A stretch of DNA of 64,000 nt from positions 1,326,001 to 1,390,000 of the forward strand of contig JAOTOL010001660.1 of NCBI GenBank assembly GCA_034440575.1, written 5' to 3'. The position numbers were made by a program, and so were the translations under genes. The DNA is from Imbricaverruca yamaguchii. Taxonomy: Eukaryota; Arthropoda; Thecostraca; Neoverrucidae. Below are positions 46,521 to 56,399 of this stretch, one piece after another; positions within the stretch are counted from its first letter, which is position 1; each line of letters begins with the position of its first letter. The notes below the pieces were generated by a model, which worked only from the letters and a program-made list of their open reading frames with translations, had not been told where the DNA came from and searched no databases.

Positions 46521-49500
46521 CTGTGCGCGATGGGCTCGCCGTCAACGTCATCAGTCAACGTGGTCAGGAATCACCATCCAGCGGTCAATATAAGAGGGTG
46601 AGAATATCATGGTGGATGCCTGCATGCCAACGCACTGAACGCATGGGAACATTCTCAAATTATAGTTATCAAATCAAATTATAATTGAGCATCAATAATC
46701 TAAAAAATATAGCCAACTCACTGAACGACATCAGCACTCTCAAATTATGGTGTGATATCATGCACCCAGTTTGATGGCAAATTGATCCAGCAAGGAGTGG
46801 AAAAATGGTGGTAATGTAACAATGGTGACTCGTGGTAGTGGAGGACTTTCGTCATGAATGGGTTCAGTCATGGGTACATAAAGGAGAGGACCTGCTCCTA
46901 CATTGTTGGTGGTGGGATCAGCAATAGATAGTACCTGTACCATGCTTTTCATAGCATCTCTGAAAGGAAAGGTGTTGCAAAATAATTGAGGCATGTTATT
47001 ACGACTTTTTTTAAAAGCACATCATACTTTAAGTATGATGACGCGACCTGCCTTTAAATTTCAGTGAAAAATAGTTGATATATTTGCCTCGTTCTTTTCC
47101 CGGTAGTGGAGGCGTCTCCGGAGAAACACGTTATACATTCCAAAATTAATTTAAGGGCAGTTCAGCGTAGCCGGTAAAACTCAATATTCAGAGTGCGCGC
47201 TCTCTCATACAGACTTGAATTAAAAGTTTGTTTGTTTATTGGTTGGCTCACGACACACTTTATGCACATTCACGGCTAATGGAATTAAAAGTTTAAAATG
47301 AATCAATTGAAAAGTGATAAATGTTATGTTGGTAACTGGTGTTTAACGTTTCGTCAAGATCTCTGGGCGCTACATGACCAATGTAGTCGATGCGCCCTAA
47401 AGCCCTAATAACTAACTAACTAACTTCGTCAAGATCTACTGTCGTGACTGTTGTATATGCACGCTTTGATATAAATAGACATGCATACATTGACGTTCAT
47501 TTCTGAACTATTTTTGTGTGGGGGTGGGGAGACAATGCATGAAAGCATTGGGCAGGCCCAAATGTATTGGGGGCACACTCCATAGGGTCCCATGTTAAAG
47601 TTGAACCTATTGGGGAGTGGGGTAAAGTTCACACCGATACGGCACTGGTCCCCTCAGAAGAATATAAAACAGGACCGCAGAATATATATATATATAAGCA
47701 ATATCGATAAAAGCCGTCGTAGCATAACAAATATCACGACAATATACCAAAATTCCATCAAGCATACTACTGCAAAGTTAAAAATATTTGCGACACTTCA
47801 GTACTACTGTAACTACTGTAAGTGAGATATTGTCACCAGCAAATTATGACGTACTCTTCATATTCAACATTTAATTGCACTATCAGCGGTGGTATGTCGT
47901 TCGACAACACCTATTAAGGCTCGGCAGACCAGCTCGGCAACATTGACACACGAACAGTCAGAAAAATTCATGTGTGTTTAAAAAACCTATCAGGTTATGA
48001 TTTGTTTTGTTACGATCATTGTTGGGTGCAACATCTCATGAGTATAGTGAATTGAGAAGAAGAAAAATGCCCATTGGTGTGCTCTGTGTTTCCATTCGCG
48101 GTGTGATCACCGCGAATGGAAACACAGTGAGAGATCAATTTGGTGAGAGATCAATCAGTGAGGTGAGATTTGGTGATATAAACAGCAACACCATTTGCTG
48201 TTGATCTCACCAGCGGGGCCAGTTTTATGACACGCGATGTGGCCACACGGCGAAGCGTCACCTGTGATGGCGACCTTGTAGAGCGGCCGGTACTCCTGCC
48301 CGGGCCGGTCGCCCGGGATGTAGTCGCCCAGGCCGACCGTGGTGAGCGAGATGAAGCAGTAGTAGACCGAGTCGAGGAAGCTCCAGCCCGGCTCCACCTT
48401 GTTGAAGATGACCGCCGGCAGCAGCAGGAAGACGCCGGCGATCAGCGCGCCCACCAGCGTCAGGTGGACGAGCCGGATGTTGAACGGCTGATAGAGGTGG
48501 CCGAGTCGAGAGTTGAGCCACTGGCAAAGTGGTGTAGGTCAGCGGGAGAGTACAACAGTACACACAACTCCCGAGTGCCCGCCCTGGAAAAGTGGTGTCG
48601 GTCAGCGGAAGCGCCACTCCCGCCAGCCCCTGGGAAGGGGGGGCCGGCGACAGTACACACAACTCCCGAGCCTGCGCCCTGGGGAAGTGATTTCGGTCAG
48701 TGGATGCCCACGATAATACATACAACTCCCGAACTCTTGCCCTGGGAAAGTGATGTCGGTGAGCGGGAGAGTACAACAGTACACACAACTCCCGAGTCCG
48801 CGCCCTGGGAAAGTGATGTCGGACAGCGGGAGCGCACGACAGTACACGAAGCCTCGAGCCTGCGCCTCGATTACGAGCTCAATTTCCTTGCTACCGTGAT
48901 CAGCAGTTGTCACCACTGGAAGACGTAAATGAATGAAGTGTTGGCATTGCCAGTTGCTTTGAGAGCTCGGTGTGAACACGTTGTGTTCAAGAGGAGATAT
49001 GCCGAACATCGCATGTCGTGTATCGAGCATTGTGTCAGAACTGAGGTACACAGCGCAACGTACATTAGCGAAAGTGGTCGGCCGCTGAACAAGCGCCTGA
49101 AGAAACACCGGGACGCTCTCTCCGAGGCCCAACCGGAAAAAGCCCACAGTTCAGCTGAACACGCTGTAGATACTCGGCATGATATCTACTGGAACGCCGT
49201 GGAGATCCCGTGACGTGAAGCAAAGTTTAGCAGAAGGAAGCCGATAGAATCGTATCGTATTAGAAAGCCGCGACCAAAGTTGAATCGGGATGGAGGCTTA
49301 GAATGGTCGACTATCTGCAGAGTGGCTAATATTGACGGGCGGCAGTCTTGGGGAGGGGTAGGGAGAATTAGGTACGCGTCAACCATGATGTATTTTATAG
49401 TCTCTTTACAGTAAAAAAAAGACTAATCGAGTGCCAACATGTCTTGGTCACGCGACCTTTCTACAGTCTACCGGTTACGATTAAGTGACTTTGACGCCGT

Positions 49501-51140
49501 CCACAGGCTACGGCTTTGTGACTCCACTGTATGAGGGCGACAAGTGTTCTGCATCGTGTTGGCGCTCATTTGGATACCACTATCGCTGTGAGTCGGACAG
49601 TGGGAAGAGATGAAAAACCAAGTGTTATGAGTTGCTTGAAGAGAATGAAAGACGGATTATAACGAAAAAGCAGGCTGTGCATAAGAGGTAAATAGAGGTA
49701 AGGGACGTTCGAAGGAACGCGAAAGCAAGAAATAGTGCGGGGACGTTTGACTCGCATGTAGTCTCGTTATTTGGCCACACCCGATGTGATGCATATGTCA
49801 GAATCCGACAAGCTTCTGAGAAAAGAACGAAGAGCAACCAGGATGGGATACACTGTGCGGTTGCGTACGAAGACCTTATCGATGTGATCCAACCACACCG
49901 CAAGAAACTTGACACGGTGAAGAGGGACGAGGTGATATGTTCCCTGAAAAAGAAGCAGCTCATCTCAAGGCCTACTGTGAGTATATATGTATACGACGGT
50001 ATGTACCGTAAGCGAGACGAATGTGACCATCGCCAAGATGAGCCCGTGGTGCGGACTAACTCCCCAGGATCACAACAGCAGATGTCAGCTCGATCTTCGA
50101 AGCGCCAGTGGCGGCAATATCAAACTGTTAATGAACCTTCACGACCACGCCACAAAGTTTGTCTTCCTGGGCCACTTAATTGTAAGCTGGGTGCTGGAAT
50201 AACCGCAGAGCTGCTAAAGATCTTCTTGGACGTGGTGACGTGGTTTTGGGACAATGCTGAATGCCTGAATGAGCGGCCAGAACAGTACCAGGTGGTCGGC
50301 GACTGTTACTTGATGACCGTTACTTGGCCCTGAATACTGTGGACTGCCGACTACCAACACATCAGCTAAATTATGATTGGGACTGATCAAGGATTGATTG
50401 GTTGGTTGCTTATTGATTTTACGACACATCGACCGTTGAGTCATGTAGCGCCGCCAATCTCTCACGCCGATTGGTCGCGGGCGAAGAGTAGCGACAGGTG
50501 AGACTCGAACCCACAACCTTTCGATTGCGAGACGAGCAACTTACCCCTAGACCACTCGTCCCCTGATCAAGGATTGAGTTAAAGGTTATGTCGAGATGAT
50601 GGCCCGGCCACGCAGGGTGGGCGACGCCATAGACTTTGAAGGAGAACGAGAAGTTTGTCTGGCCAATTTTTTTTCGTGCAACGCCACAGGTGTCACGCTA
50701 AATTGTGCGAAGTTTGGGGAGCTCTCCGTCCCCGCCGTGGCACCACCCATGGTGTACATCGTCCATCATATGTACAAGTGGAGCTACCGAACACCACTTG
50801 GGCTGAGCCTAGCTCTTTTGAGGAAAAAACAGGCTAGCAACAGATTTGGTTGGAACTCAACACTCAGTCTGGATTCTAGCCAGCCATTTAAAGGGAGTCG
50901 GGATCCTAGCGTGCACACACACAAACACACACAAACATATTTATAAGTATATATTAGTTTTTTTCTTCATTTTTGCCTCCCCGGCGTCACACCTGCCCAC
51001 CTGTAGTGTCAGTGTGGACGGCACCATCAACCTCTCGACGAACGCAGACAGGATGACCAGCGTCAGCGGTATCCCGATCAGCGCGAACACGATGCAGAAC
51101 AGCTTGCCGCCCTCAGACAGCGGAGTCACGTGGCCGTAAC
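46361..51140 (-). CDS. Two-pore-domain K+ channel gene (TWIK-like), three 3' exons (join)
   Basis: K2P channels are plasma-membrane dimers giving background K+ conductance; each subunit has four membrane segments and two pore loops (family knowledge). Exons 51001-51140, 48262-48520 and 46361-46520 join in frame: filter 1 (GYGHV) and M2, then M3 with filter 2 (TVGLGDY), then M4. The intron splitting the first filter codon GG|YG is a conserved position in this family. The TVGLGDY second filter and the [12 protein letters not shown] loop point to the TWIK group. The N-terminal exons (M1 and extracellular cap) and the C-terminal end were not identified. The introns contain minisatellites, a Penelope-like fragment, an integrase relic and a SINE. 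Confidence 0.87.
46530..47216. other. K2P intron, nothing recognised
   Basis: AT-rich sequence without shared repeats or domains; leads into the SINE fragments at 47230 and 47363. Confidence 0.5.
47230..47281 (-). mobile_element. SINE family A, 52-bp 3' fragment with target duplication
   Basis: Only the last 52 bp of family A are present. A perfect 13-bp duplication, GAATTAAAAGTTT (47217-47229 and 47282-47294), shows that it inserted already truncated. Confidence 0.88.
47363..47424 (+). mobile_element. SINE-like family C, 62-bp fragment with target duplication
   Basis: Runs from CTGGGCGCTACATGACCAAT to a TAACTAACTAAC tail between perfect 13-bp copies of TTCGTCAAGATCT (47350-47362 and 47425-47437). 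The related insert is at 59321-59380. Confidence 0.8.
48084..48127. repeat. Perfect hairpin, 20-bp arms, 4-nt loop
   Basis: Left arm 48084-48103, loop TGAT, right arm 48108-48127, no mismatch. It lies in the K2P intron about 135 bp past the M3/pore exon in the gene's sense. Confidence 0.95.
48262..48520 (-). CDS. K2P exon: M3 and second pore loop
   Basis: Opens [20 protein letters not shown], then an M3 helix ([18 protein letters not shown]), pore helix and filter ([20 protein letters not shown] then DYIPG), and [10 protein letters not shown] into M4. The acceptor TTTGCCAG|TGG lies at 48521/48520 and the donor TCACAG|GTGACG at 48262/48261. Phases 0 and 1 agree with both neighbours. A 65-bp minisatellite starts at the acceptor. 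Confidence 0.93.
48521..48865. repeat. Minisatellite of about 65 bp beginning at the K2P M3/pore exon acceptor
   Basis: Five units of CTGGGAAAGTGATGTCGGTC-like sequence followed by AGTACACACAACTCCCGAG. The complement of the first part, CACTTTCCCAG, copies the exon's own polypyrimidine-AG acceptor (CACTTTGCCAG). Confidence 0.88.
48990..49345 (+). mobile_element. Penelope-like retroelement fragment (GIY-YIG endonuclease end)
   Basis: The plus frame contains [20 protein letters not shown], then [20 protein letters not shown]. After a stop it continues [20 protein letters not shown] followed by RDGG. These match the Y-x-G-E-T-G-R-x-L-x-x-R-L-x-E-H, AEHA-x-x-x-H-x-I-x-W and R-x-x-K-E-x-x-x-I-x-x-x-x-x-x-x-N-R-D-G-G blocks of the C-terminal GIY-YIG part. 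Internal stop and diverged motif: dead. Confidence 0.82.
49610..50330 (+). pseudogene. Decayed integrase gene, KRBA2/gypsy-integrase type
   Basis: Pieces in shifting plus frames: [20 protein letters not shown] and [15 protein letters not shown], then SRCQLDL and [19 protein letters not shown], then ELLKIFLDV. They align in order with the zinc-binding and catalytic-core parts of KRBA2-like integrases (R-G-Q-V-D-L-I-D-M, W-x-M-x-Y-x-D-H-x-T-K-F, LL-x-I-F). At least two frameshifts and a stop. Such integrases occur in transposable elements and as domesticated genes; here it is a relic in the K2P intron, antisense to the gene. Confidence 0.68.
50398..50562 (-). mobile_element. tRNA-derived SINE, family B
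   Basis: On the minus strand the head reads GGGACGAGTGGTCTAGGGGT and then GTGGGTTCGAGTCTCACC, an A/B-box pair of tRNA type, followed by a short body. A perfect 15-bp duplication CTGATCAAGGATTGA flanks it (50383-50397 and 50563-50577). It lies in the potassium-channel intron. Confidence 0.92.
51001..51140 (-). CDS. K2P exon: first selectivity filter and M2
   Basis: Encodes (G)[19 protein letters not shown] then [20 protein letters not shown] and PSTLTLQ. The acceptor CTCGCAG|GTTAC supplies two bases that finish the glycine before YG, and the donor CTACAG|GTGGGC ends in phase 0. The 46 full codons cover the filter, its post-filter turn and the M2 helix. The frame continues upstream through repeats of the filter segment (51141-51260). 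Confidence 0.9.
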
Positions 51141-51260
51141 CTGCGAGCGGCGCCAGGGTCACTTCAGCGTAGCCAGTACACGACAGAAGGGTCACGTGAC
51201 CATGGCATGTGGAGGCCAGCAGCGTCACGTGGTGGTAATCTGTGGACGCTAATATGGTCA
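51141..51260 (-). repeat. Three to four filter-like repeats continuing the K2P pore exon
   Basis: Upstream of the exon the same frame reads [18 protein letters not shown], then [11 protein letters not shown], then [12 protein letters not shown], then the true GYGHVTPLS. Each unit of about 30-36 bp copies the acceptor plus the start of the exon. Taken as an intronic minisatellite. Confidence 0.75.
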
Positions 51261-51299
51261 CGTGATTATAATCTATGGGTAGTATAATCTATAATCTAT

Positions 51300-51470
51300 A
51301 TATAATATATGTATAATCTATATAATATATATAAAATCTTTATAAATCTATATATAATCTATATATAATCTATGGGTACTATAATCTATGGGTATTATAA
51401 TCTATAATCTGGTATGGGTATCTAATCTATGATTATAATCTATGGGTATAATCTATAATCTATAATCTAT
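51300..51470. repeat. AT-rich ATAATCTATGGGT repeats
   Basis: Short irregular repeats of ATAATCTAT and TATGGGTA between the two blocks of filter-like repeats. Confidence 0.85.
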
Positions 51471-51479
51471 GGGGCAGGG

Positions 51480-51720
51480 TCACGCGACCGTAGTCTGTGT
51501 GCGGTGATAGTCACGTGGTTATGGCCTGAGGACAGCGCCAAAGTCACGTGGTCATAGCCTGGGGTCATCGGCAGAGTCACGTGGTCGTAGCCTGTGGTCA
51601 GCGGTAGAGTTACGTGGTTGTAGCCTGGGGTCAGCGGTAGAGTCACGTGGTCGTAGCCTGGGGTCAGCGGCAGAGTCATGTGGTCGTAGCCTGGGACGAT
51701 GAGGGTCACGTAGCGCATAG
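51480..51720 (-). repeat. 33-bp minisatellite derived from the pore-exon edge
   Basis: Seven units; the complement reads CAGGCTACGACCACGTGACT against CAGGTTACGGCCACGTGACT at the true acceptor. Translated, the units read GYDHVTLPLTP. One further unit, RYVTLIVPG, closes the array at about 51720. Confidence 0.88.
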
Positions 51721-51790
51721 CGGATAAGCCCGCCAGTACTTCTGATGTCTGGAAGCACTGCAGCCGGGATCCGAGATTGATGACAATCTC
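51721..51790 (-). other. Possible upstream K2P exon, weak
   Basis: The acceptor CCGTACGCACAG|GAG at 51791/51790 opens a frame reading EIVINLGSRLQCFQTSEVLA. The position (just before the first filter) and the LGS...F...VL spacing would suit the first pore helix. However, the expected T-T-I/V-G end and an obvious donor are missing. Confidence 0.25.
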
Positions 51791-51884
51791 CTGTGCGTAC
51801 GGTTGAGGTTAGCAGATTGCTTGACAGACAGGCACCCTGGCCATGCATTTCCTGGGTGGTTACATCACACCGCAGCACATCCAT

Positions 51885-52215
51885 GTCAGGCGGGTCAGAC
51901 TATCTGTCAGGCGGGTCAGACTATCTGTCAGGCGGGTCAGACTATCTGTCAGGCGGGTCAGACTGTTTGTCAGGCGGGTCAGACTATCTGCCAGGCGGGT
52001 CAGACTATCTGTCAGGCGGGTCAGACTATCTGTCAGGCGGGTCAGACTATCTGCCAGGCGGGTCAGACTATCTGCCAGGCGGGTCAGACTATCTGCCAGG
52101 CGGGTCAGACTATCTGCCAGGCGGGTCAGACTATCTGCCAGGCGGGTCAGACTATCTGTCAGGCGGGTCAGACTATCTGCCAGGCGGGTCAGACTATCTG
52201 TCAGGCGGGTCAGAC
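51885..52215. repeat. 21-bp minisatellite, about 16 units
   Basis: Units GGCGGGTCAGACTATCTGTC-A with T/C variation. The period is a multiple of three, so three parallel plus frames stay open; no protein is inferred. Confidence 0.95.
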
Positions 52216-52799
52216 TGGTCAGCTGTGGAGTAAGTGAATTTGGACCAAGCCGAAGCAGCCACCTACATTGCTGTGGCCATGCACAGCGATATTGTTGTGT
52301 AGATACGTAACGGTGTTCTGTATTTTATCACAGTGTATGTAGATTGAACGTTCGAGTGGGATTTCAAAGGGCTCCCCTGGTCCCGCGAAGGTGGATTTGC
52401 TGGCCTGCCCGACAATGGTTAAGAACCTTTAGCGGCATCACATGCGTTCCCAACTGACCCCTTGCTTTCCTCATTTCACTCCGAATATTCACTCCGTAAT
52501 TTTTCGTATTCAGCGTGTTGAGTCGGGATGGGGGATAAAGGTTCGGATGACAATTGTTTCCATAATTGGTTGTGGGATAGAGTTCGTATGCGTAAGGTTG
52601 ATCATGTATAAGGGCTCATTGGATGCACTTCACAAGGACAAATTTGGTATGGGATAAACTTCGTATGGGATAAAATCCGCATGGTAAAAAGATCCTAACG
52701 AGAAAGTTCGTACGGGTGCTCGTATCAAAAAAGTTCGTTGGAAAACGTTCGTATGGAAAAAGATCGTTTGGAAAAAGTTTGTCAAATATACTAGGTTGG

Positions 52800-52960
52800 A
52801 TTAGCGCTAGGCTATGCTAGGCTAGGCTAGGCTAGGCTAAGCTAGGCTAGGCTAAGCTAGGTTAGGTTAGGTTAGGTTAGGTTAGATTAGGTGAGGCTTT
52901 ATTCGGTTACGTTAGGCTAGGTTCGGTTAGGTTCGGTTAGGTTCGGTTAGGTTTCCATGT
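52800..52960. repeat. GGCTA / GGTTA / GGTTC short tandem repeats
   Basis: Five-base repeats GGCTA grading into GGTTA and GGTTCGGTTA, in about 160 bp. Not a telomeric hexamer. Confidence 0.9.
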
Positions 52961-53780
52961 AAAACATTTGCAAAGCTAGATTAGGGTGCATGCAATATTA
53001 CGCTAGGCTGCTTGCTTCAATGCAAAGCGATTTCATACGGACTTTTGCCCATGCGTCTTCTCCCTAACGAGTTCTTGCATACAACTTTTGCGTACGATTT
53101 GTTTGGCACCCGAATCTTTACATACAAAGTATATCCATACGAACTTCATCCATGTGAACGTTTGCCAGACGAGCGTTTGCCATACGAATTCCTGTGGATG
53201 CGAATATTTACTTACGGTCATTATACCATGCGAACTTCCGCATAGGGACTTGTCATGCGAACGTGTACGTACGACATTGTTAGCAAACTAACTTTATCCC
53301 ATGTGAACGAATGCGTTCGAACATTATCCATACGAACTTTTATCCTAAAGTCGTTCAGCCCACGATGTCTTCTCCTCCAATGGTCGTAAACAGTCAGGAC
53401 GGCATACTTTCCCGGATGGCTGGTTAAGGCTTAGGAGCAAACAATAATTGCGAATTACCCTTGGTTAGATTATATTTGCCACAACAGGAAGCCGCGAGGG
53501 TGTCACTGTGGTTGGGCAGATTATCTGCGACACACAGCACCAATTCCGGGTCGAAGCCTCGAAGAACGAGACACAGTGTAATTGTAAGTCAGTGACAGTG
53601 ATAGGTATATAAAGACAACTTCACAAGTGGTGCACCGAAATCTTGAGAGCGACGAGAAGATTAAGAAGTCGAAGAGACCGACGGTAAGATGAAACGATTG
53701 ATGATTAGAACACGGTCGACGAGAGCATGAATCCCTTGACCAGAGCATGAGAAGACCAACGCAAACGCAAGGAGACCGGC
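52961..53780. other. No gene recognised; loose ATACGAACTTT-type repeats
   Basis: From about 52640 to 53340 the motif TACGAA/TTCGTA-TTT recurs at irregular spacing on both strands, apparently an old scrambled repeat. No coding signal was recognised. Confidence 0.5.
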
Positions 53781-53789
53781 GATAATAGT

Positions 53790-54090
53790 GTTGGGTTCGT
53801 GGTCGATTTCGCCTTCCTTTTCTGATCTCAAATGAATTGTTTTCCTAAAATCTCCCTCAAAATGAACTTCCAGAGCAAAAAAAAAGTGATGTCAGTCGTG
53901 ATCCCATAGACCCCCTAGTGACGTCACTTGTTCGAGGGGTGAAAATGTCGGCGGTAGTTTCGCGCACTACTTGCCGAGCGCCTTCCGATGACATCGCTGT
54001 CATTTTCTTACGACGCTTGGTTCGGACATTAGAGGGGTATAAAATGATCCCCACCCCCGAGACGGGGTGTGAGAATCTGACCGGAAAGAC
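53790..54090 (+). repeat. Dispersed repeat family, copy 2
   Basis: Diverged counterpart of 11124-11460, with the same blocks in the same order, ending GGGTGTGAGAATCTGACCGG. Confidence 0.75.
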
Positions 54091-54099
54091 GGCGTGGGA

Positions 54100-55570
54100 T
54101 AAGAAGACCTATGAGAGCATGAGGGGAGAGGCTGAGAATGCGTAACTGTACAGAGCATTCTGCTCCGTAACCATACACCGAACTTGGTTCTAAACGAATA
54201 TAGCGATTTGGAATATACGACACATGAAGCCCTATTCTACCCTATTCTAATGATCAACTATTCGCAGTCTCAGTTGTTGCTGCCATGGCACTGTTATTGT
54301 CCTTTGTTTCCTGATCATGTGTGCATGATCCCTGCTTGGAGCATTGGGCTGTGGCATTCCGTTAGGCTGGCGATTAACATATTAACATGTCCCCGGGTCT
54401 TACCAGCTCAATGTCCTGCCTATTTCTCATCCCTGGATGCTACGGAACGCAAAATCGTCTCTCCAGCCTGCGGTGCAATCATGCGCCTGCAGGCCTGCTA
54501 GATCAGCGGAGGATGGCAGGGCCACCTCCTGGTCGTGTTTGACTTCAGACCTAATGCTGAATGCCCAGCGCTTCATTCAGACCATGAATGGTGTCGTTGC
54601 CTGCGGTTTTGTTCATGGACCCGTTGGACTTTACTTTGCCTTTGAATTTGAACATATCTAGGATTGGATATCCATGTGGATATCCGTTTGGTATGGATAG
54701 CGGAGCGGATCGGCTGTCCAACTGTTACTGTGGAAACGAAAATGTGCCACAGTAGTCATATTCAATCCTGCTTTTCCATCCACAGCCTTACACAATACGT
54801 TGTTGGACTAGCTGATACTGAGAGCTATGAAATATCTGAAAATGTGTGTTGCTACTAATCAGTTCCTACATTGTCATACTTAATTTTGCGGGCACATCAA
54901 TGCTAAGCACATGAATAAAACGGATAGACAGTTTGTTTTCATTGTCTAACAAACATATCATGCCATTAATCAGAAACTGTATTTCCATGCTCGTTTTCAT
55001 AGGTACCCATAATTTCAAGCACATGCAAAAGTAATTTGGGCTGGATTCATTTTATGGTTCTATCAATGTTCAGTCATCATCAATCAAACTGTTAAGCGAT
55101 TGAGATGACTGCAATGACGCTGTTGTCAATGCGTTTGCTGGCATACCTATGATAAAATTTAGAAACTCACCCATCCCACTTGTAGCTTCATTTCTCCATA
55201 GATATGGAGGTGCCCATGTGACAATTTTGTGCATGCTTTGTTCATGCCCGCACAGTATAAGCTAGCACATTTTAGAAGATTGCACAGTGTGCACGTGTGA
55301 CCTGAAGTGAAATTGCTATCTTTTTTGACATATTGGTCTGTTATTGAAACACTTTTAATCAAGATTTTGCACCACATGGGAACTTAATTCCTTTCTTTTG
55401 GATGTTAGTTAACATATTACATATGCGTGGATTAATGCAGCCAGTCAGATATAGCTATGTTGCAATTGCCTGAAACTGATTTAATATATGGTGCATGAAT
55501 CTATCTGGTACAGATATCAACATGAATTGATTTGGTTCATATCGACTGGATCAAATGCCCGAACTTGCAT
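54100..55570. other. No gene recognised
   Basis: AT-rich unique-looking sequence; only short frames without domains. Confidence 0.5.
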
Positions 55571-55573
55571 GAC

Positions 55574-55601
55574 GGATATCCCTGACTAGTTAGGGATATC
55601 C
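55574..55601. repeat. Perfect hairpin, 10-bp arms
   Basis: GGATATCCCT and AGGGATATCC around an 8-nt loop. Confidence 0.9.
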
Positions 55602-55809
55602 AGCGGTCTCACGGTCCGATGCTCGGATGGTGGTAGGCGTGGCCACGTGCAGGTGCCTTCGTTTGCAGCTGGCACCGGCGGCCTGGCGTTGTGGTACCGC
55701 CGATCGAGGGCAGCTGAACCTGGCTGCGCCTCTGAGACGTGCCTGAACTTTGCCAGTTCTGTAGCGTGGCACAGTGTGTGTGGGGGGAGAATGGGGGGGG
55801 GGCATTAGC

Positions 55810-56006
55810 GGCGCGGTACATCGTCCTTGTGGGGAAGTTCTCGTGTGCTATGAAGTTGAAGATGAACTGTGTCTGTCTTGGATCCTCTTTCCGTGCCATC
55901 ATTGGCACCGCGTCGAACACAATATCAAAGCCAACTGCCGAGGATTGCAGTTTCATGTAGTGTTGTTTGCACACGGCGTGGACGACTGGGCGTGGGTAGT
56001 CGACAC
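55810..56006 (-). other. Candidate exon, product unrecognised
   Basis: After an acceptor-like TTGCATTAG|GT the minus frame reads VDYPRPVVHAVCKQHYMKLQ, then SSAVGFDIVFDAVPMMARKE and QFIFNFIAHENFPTRTMYRA. Composition and amino-acid order look protein-like rather than random, and the frame becomes proline-rich and repetitive after this point. No family was recognised; it could be an exon or a transposon relic. Confidence 0.35.
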
Positions 56007-56399
56007 CTAATGCAACGCGTCACCCATTGGCGAAATAATTCTCTCCCACTCAGCATCCCCGAATGCTCTGAATCAAGACTTTGCGAAGTTATTCGCTTGA
56101 TGGGATGGCAAACATGTTTTGACTGCCGTTGCCATGCCTAACTTGTATTTTTAAGGGCTGTGCAGGTTCGTATCACTTTTCCATGTCGATCGCTTTCCAT
56201 CGACACACTCCACTTGGCACGCTTACTGCTGGAGTTTCTTAGTTGGGAGAACGCTGACATTTGGTTACTTCAGCGGAAACCAGAATCGATTCGTTGGACG
56301 CGTTCACACTCGTCTGTCGGGCTGTAGGAATAGCCGCCAATAGGCCAGACCAGATTGGGACACAGACAGTGGGTAGTCGCGATGTTGGGCTGCACATTA

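Noticed and set aside
44720..46551. Three overlapping frames of about 480 residues on the minus strand, possibly a repeat protein
   Set aside because: The 22-bp unit has no stop in any minus frame, so every frame stays open automatically. Only the first 52 codons of one frame (M4 exon) show family conservation.
51793..52310. Three parallel 150-residue plus frames
   Set aside because: The 21-bp unit keeps all three frames open; no conserved domain, start context or splice structure.
52800..52960. Telomere-like repeat
   Set aside because: The units are five-base GGCTA/GGTTA/GGTTC mixtures without the regular TTAGG or TTAGGG phase of animal telomeres.
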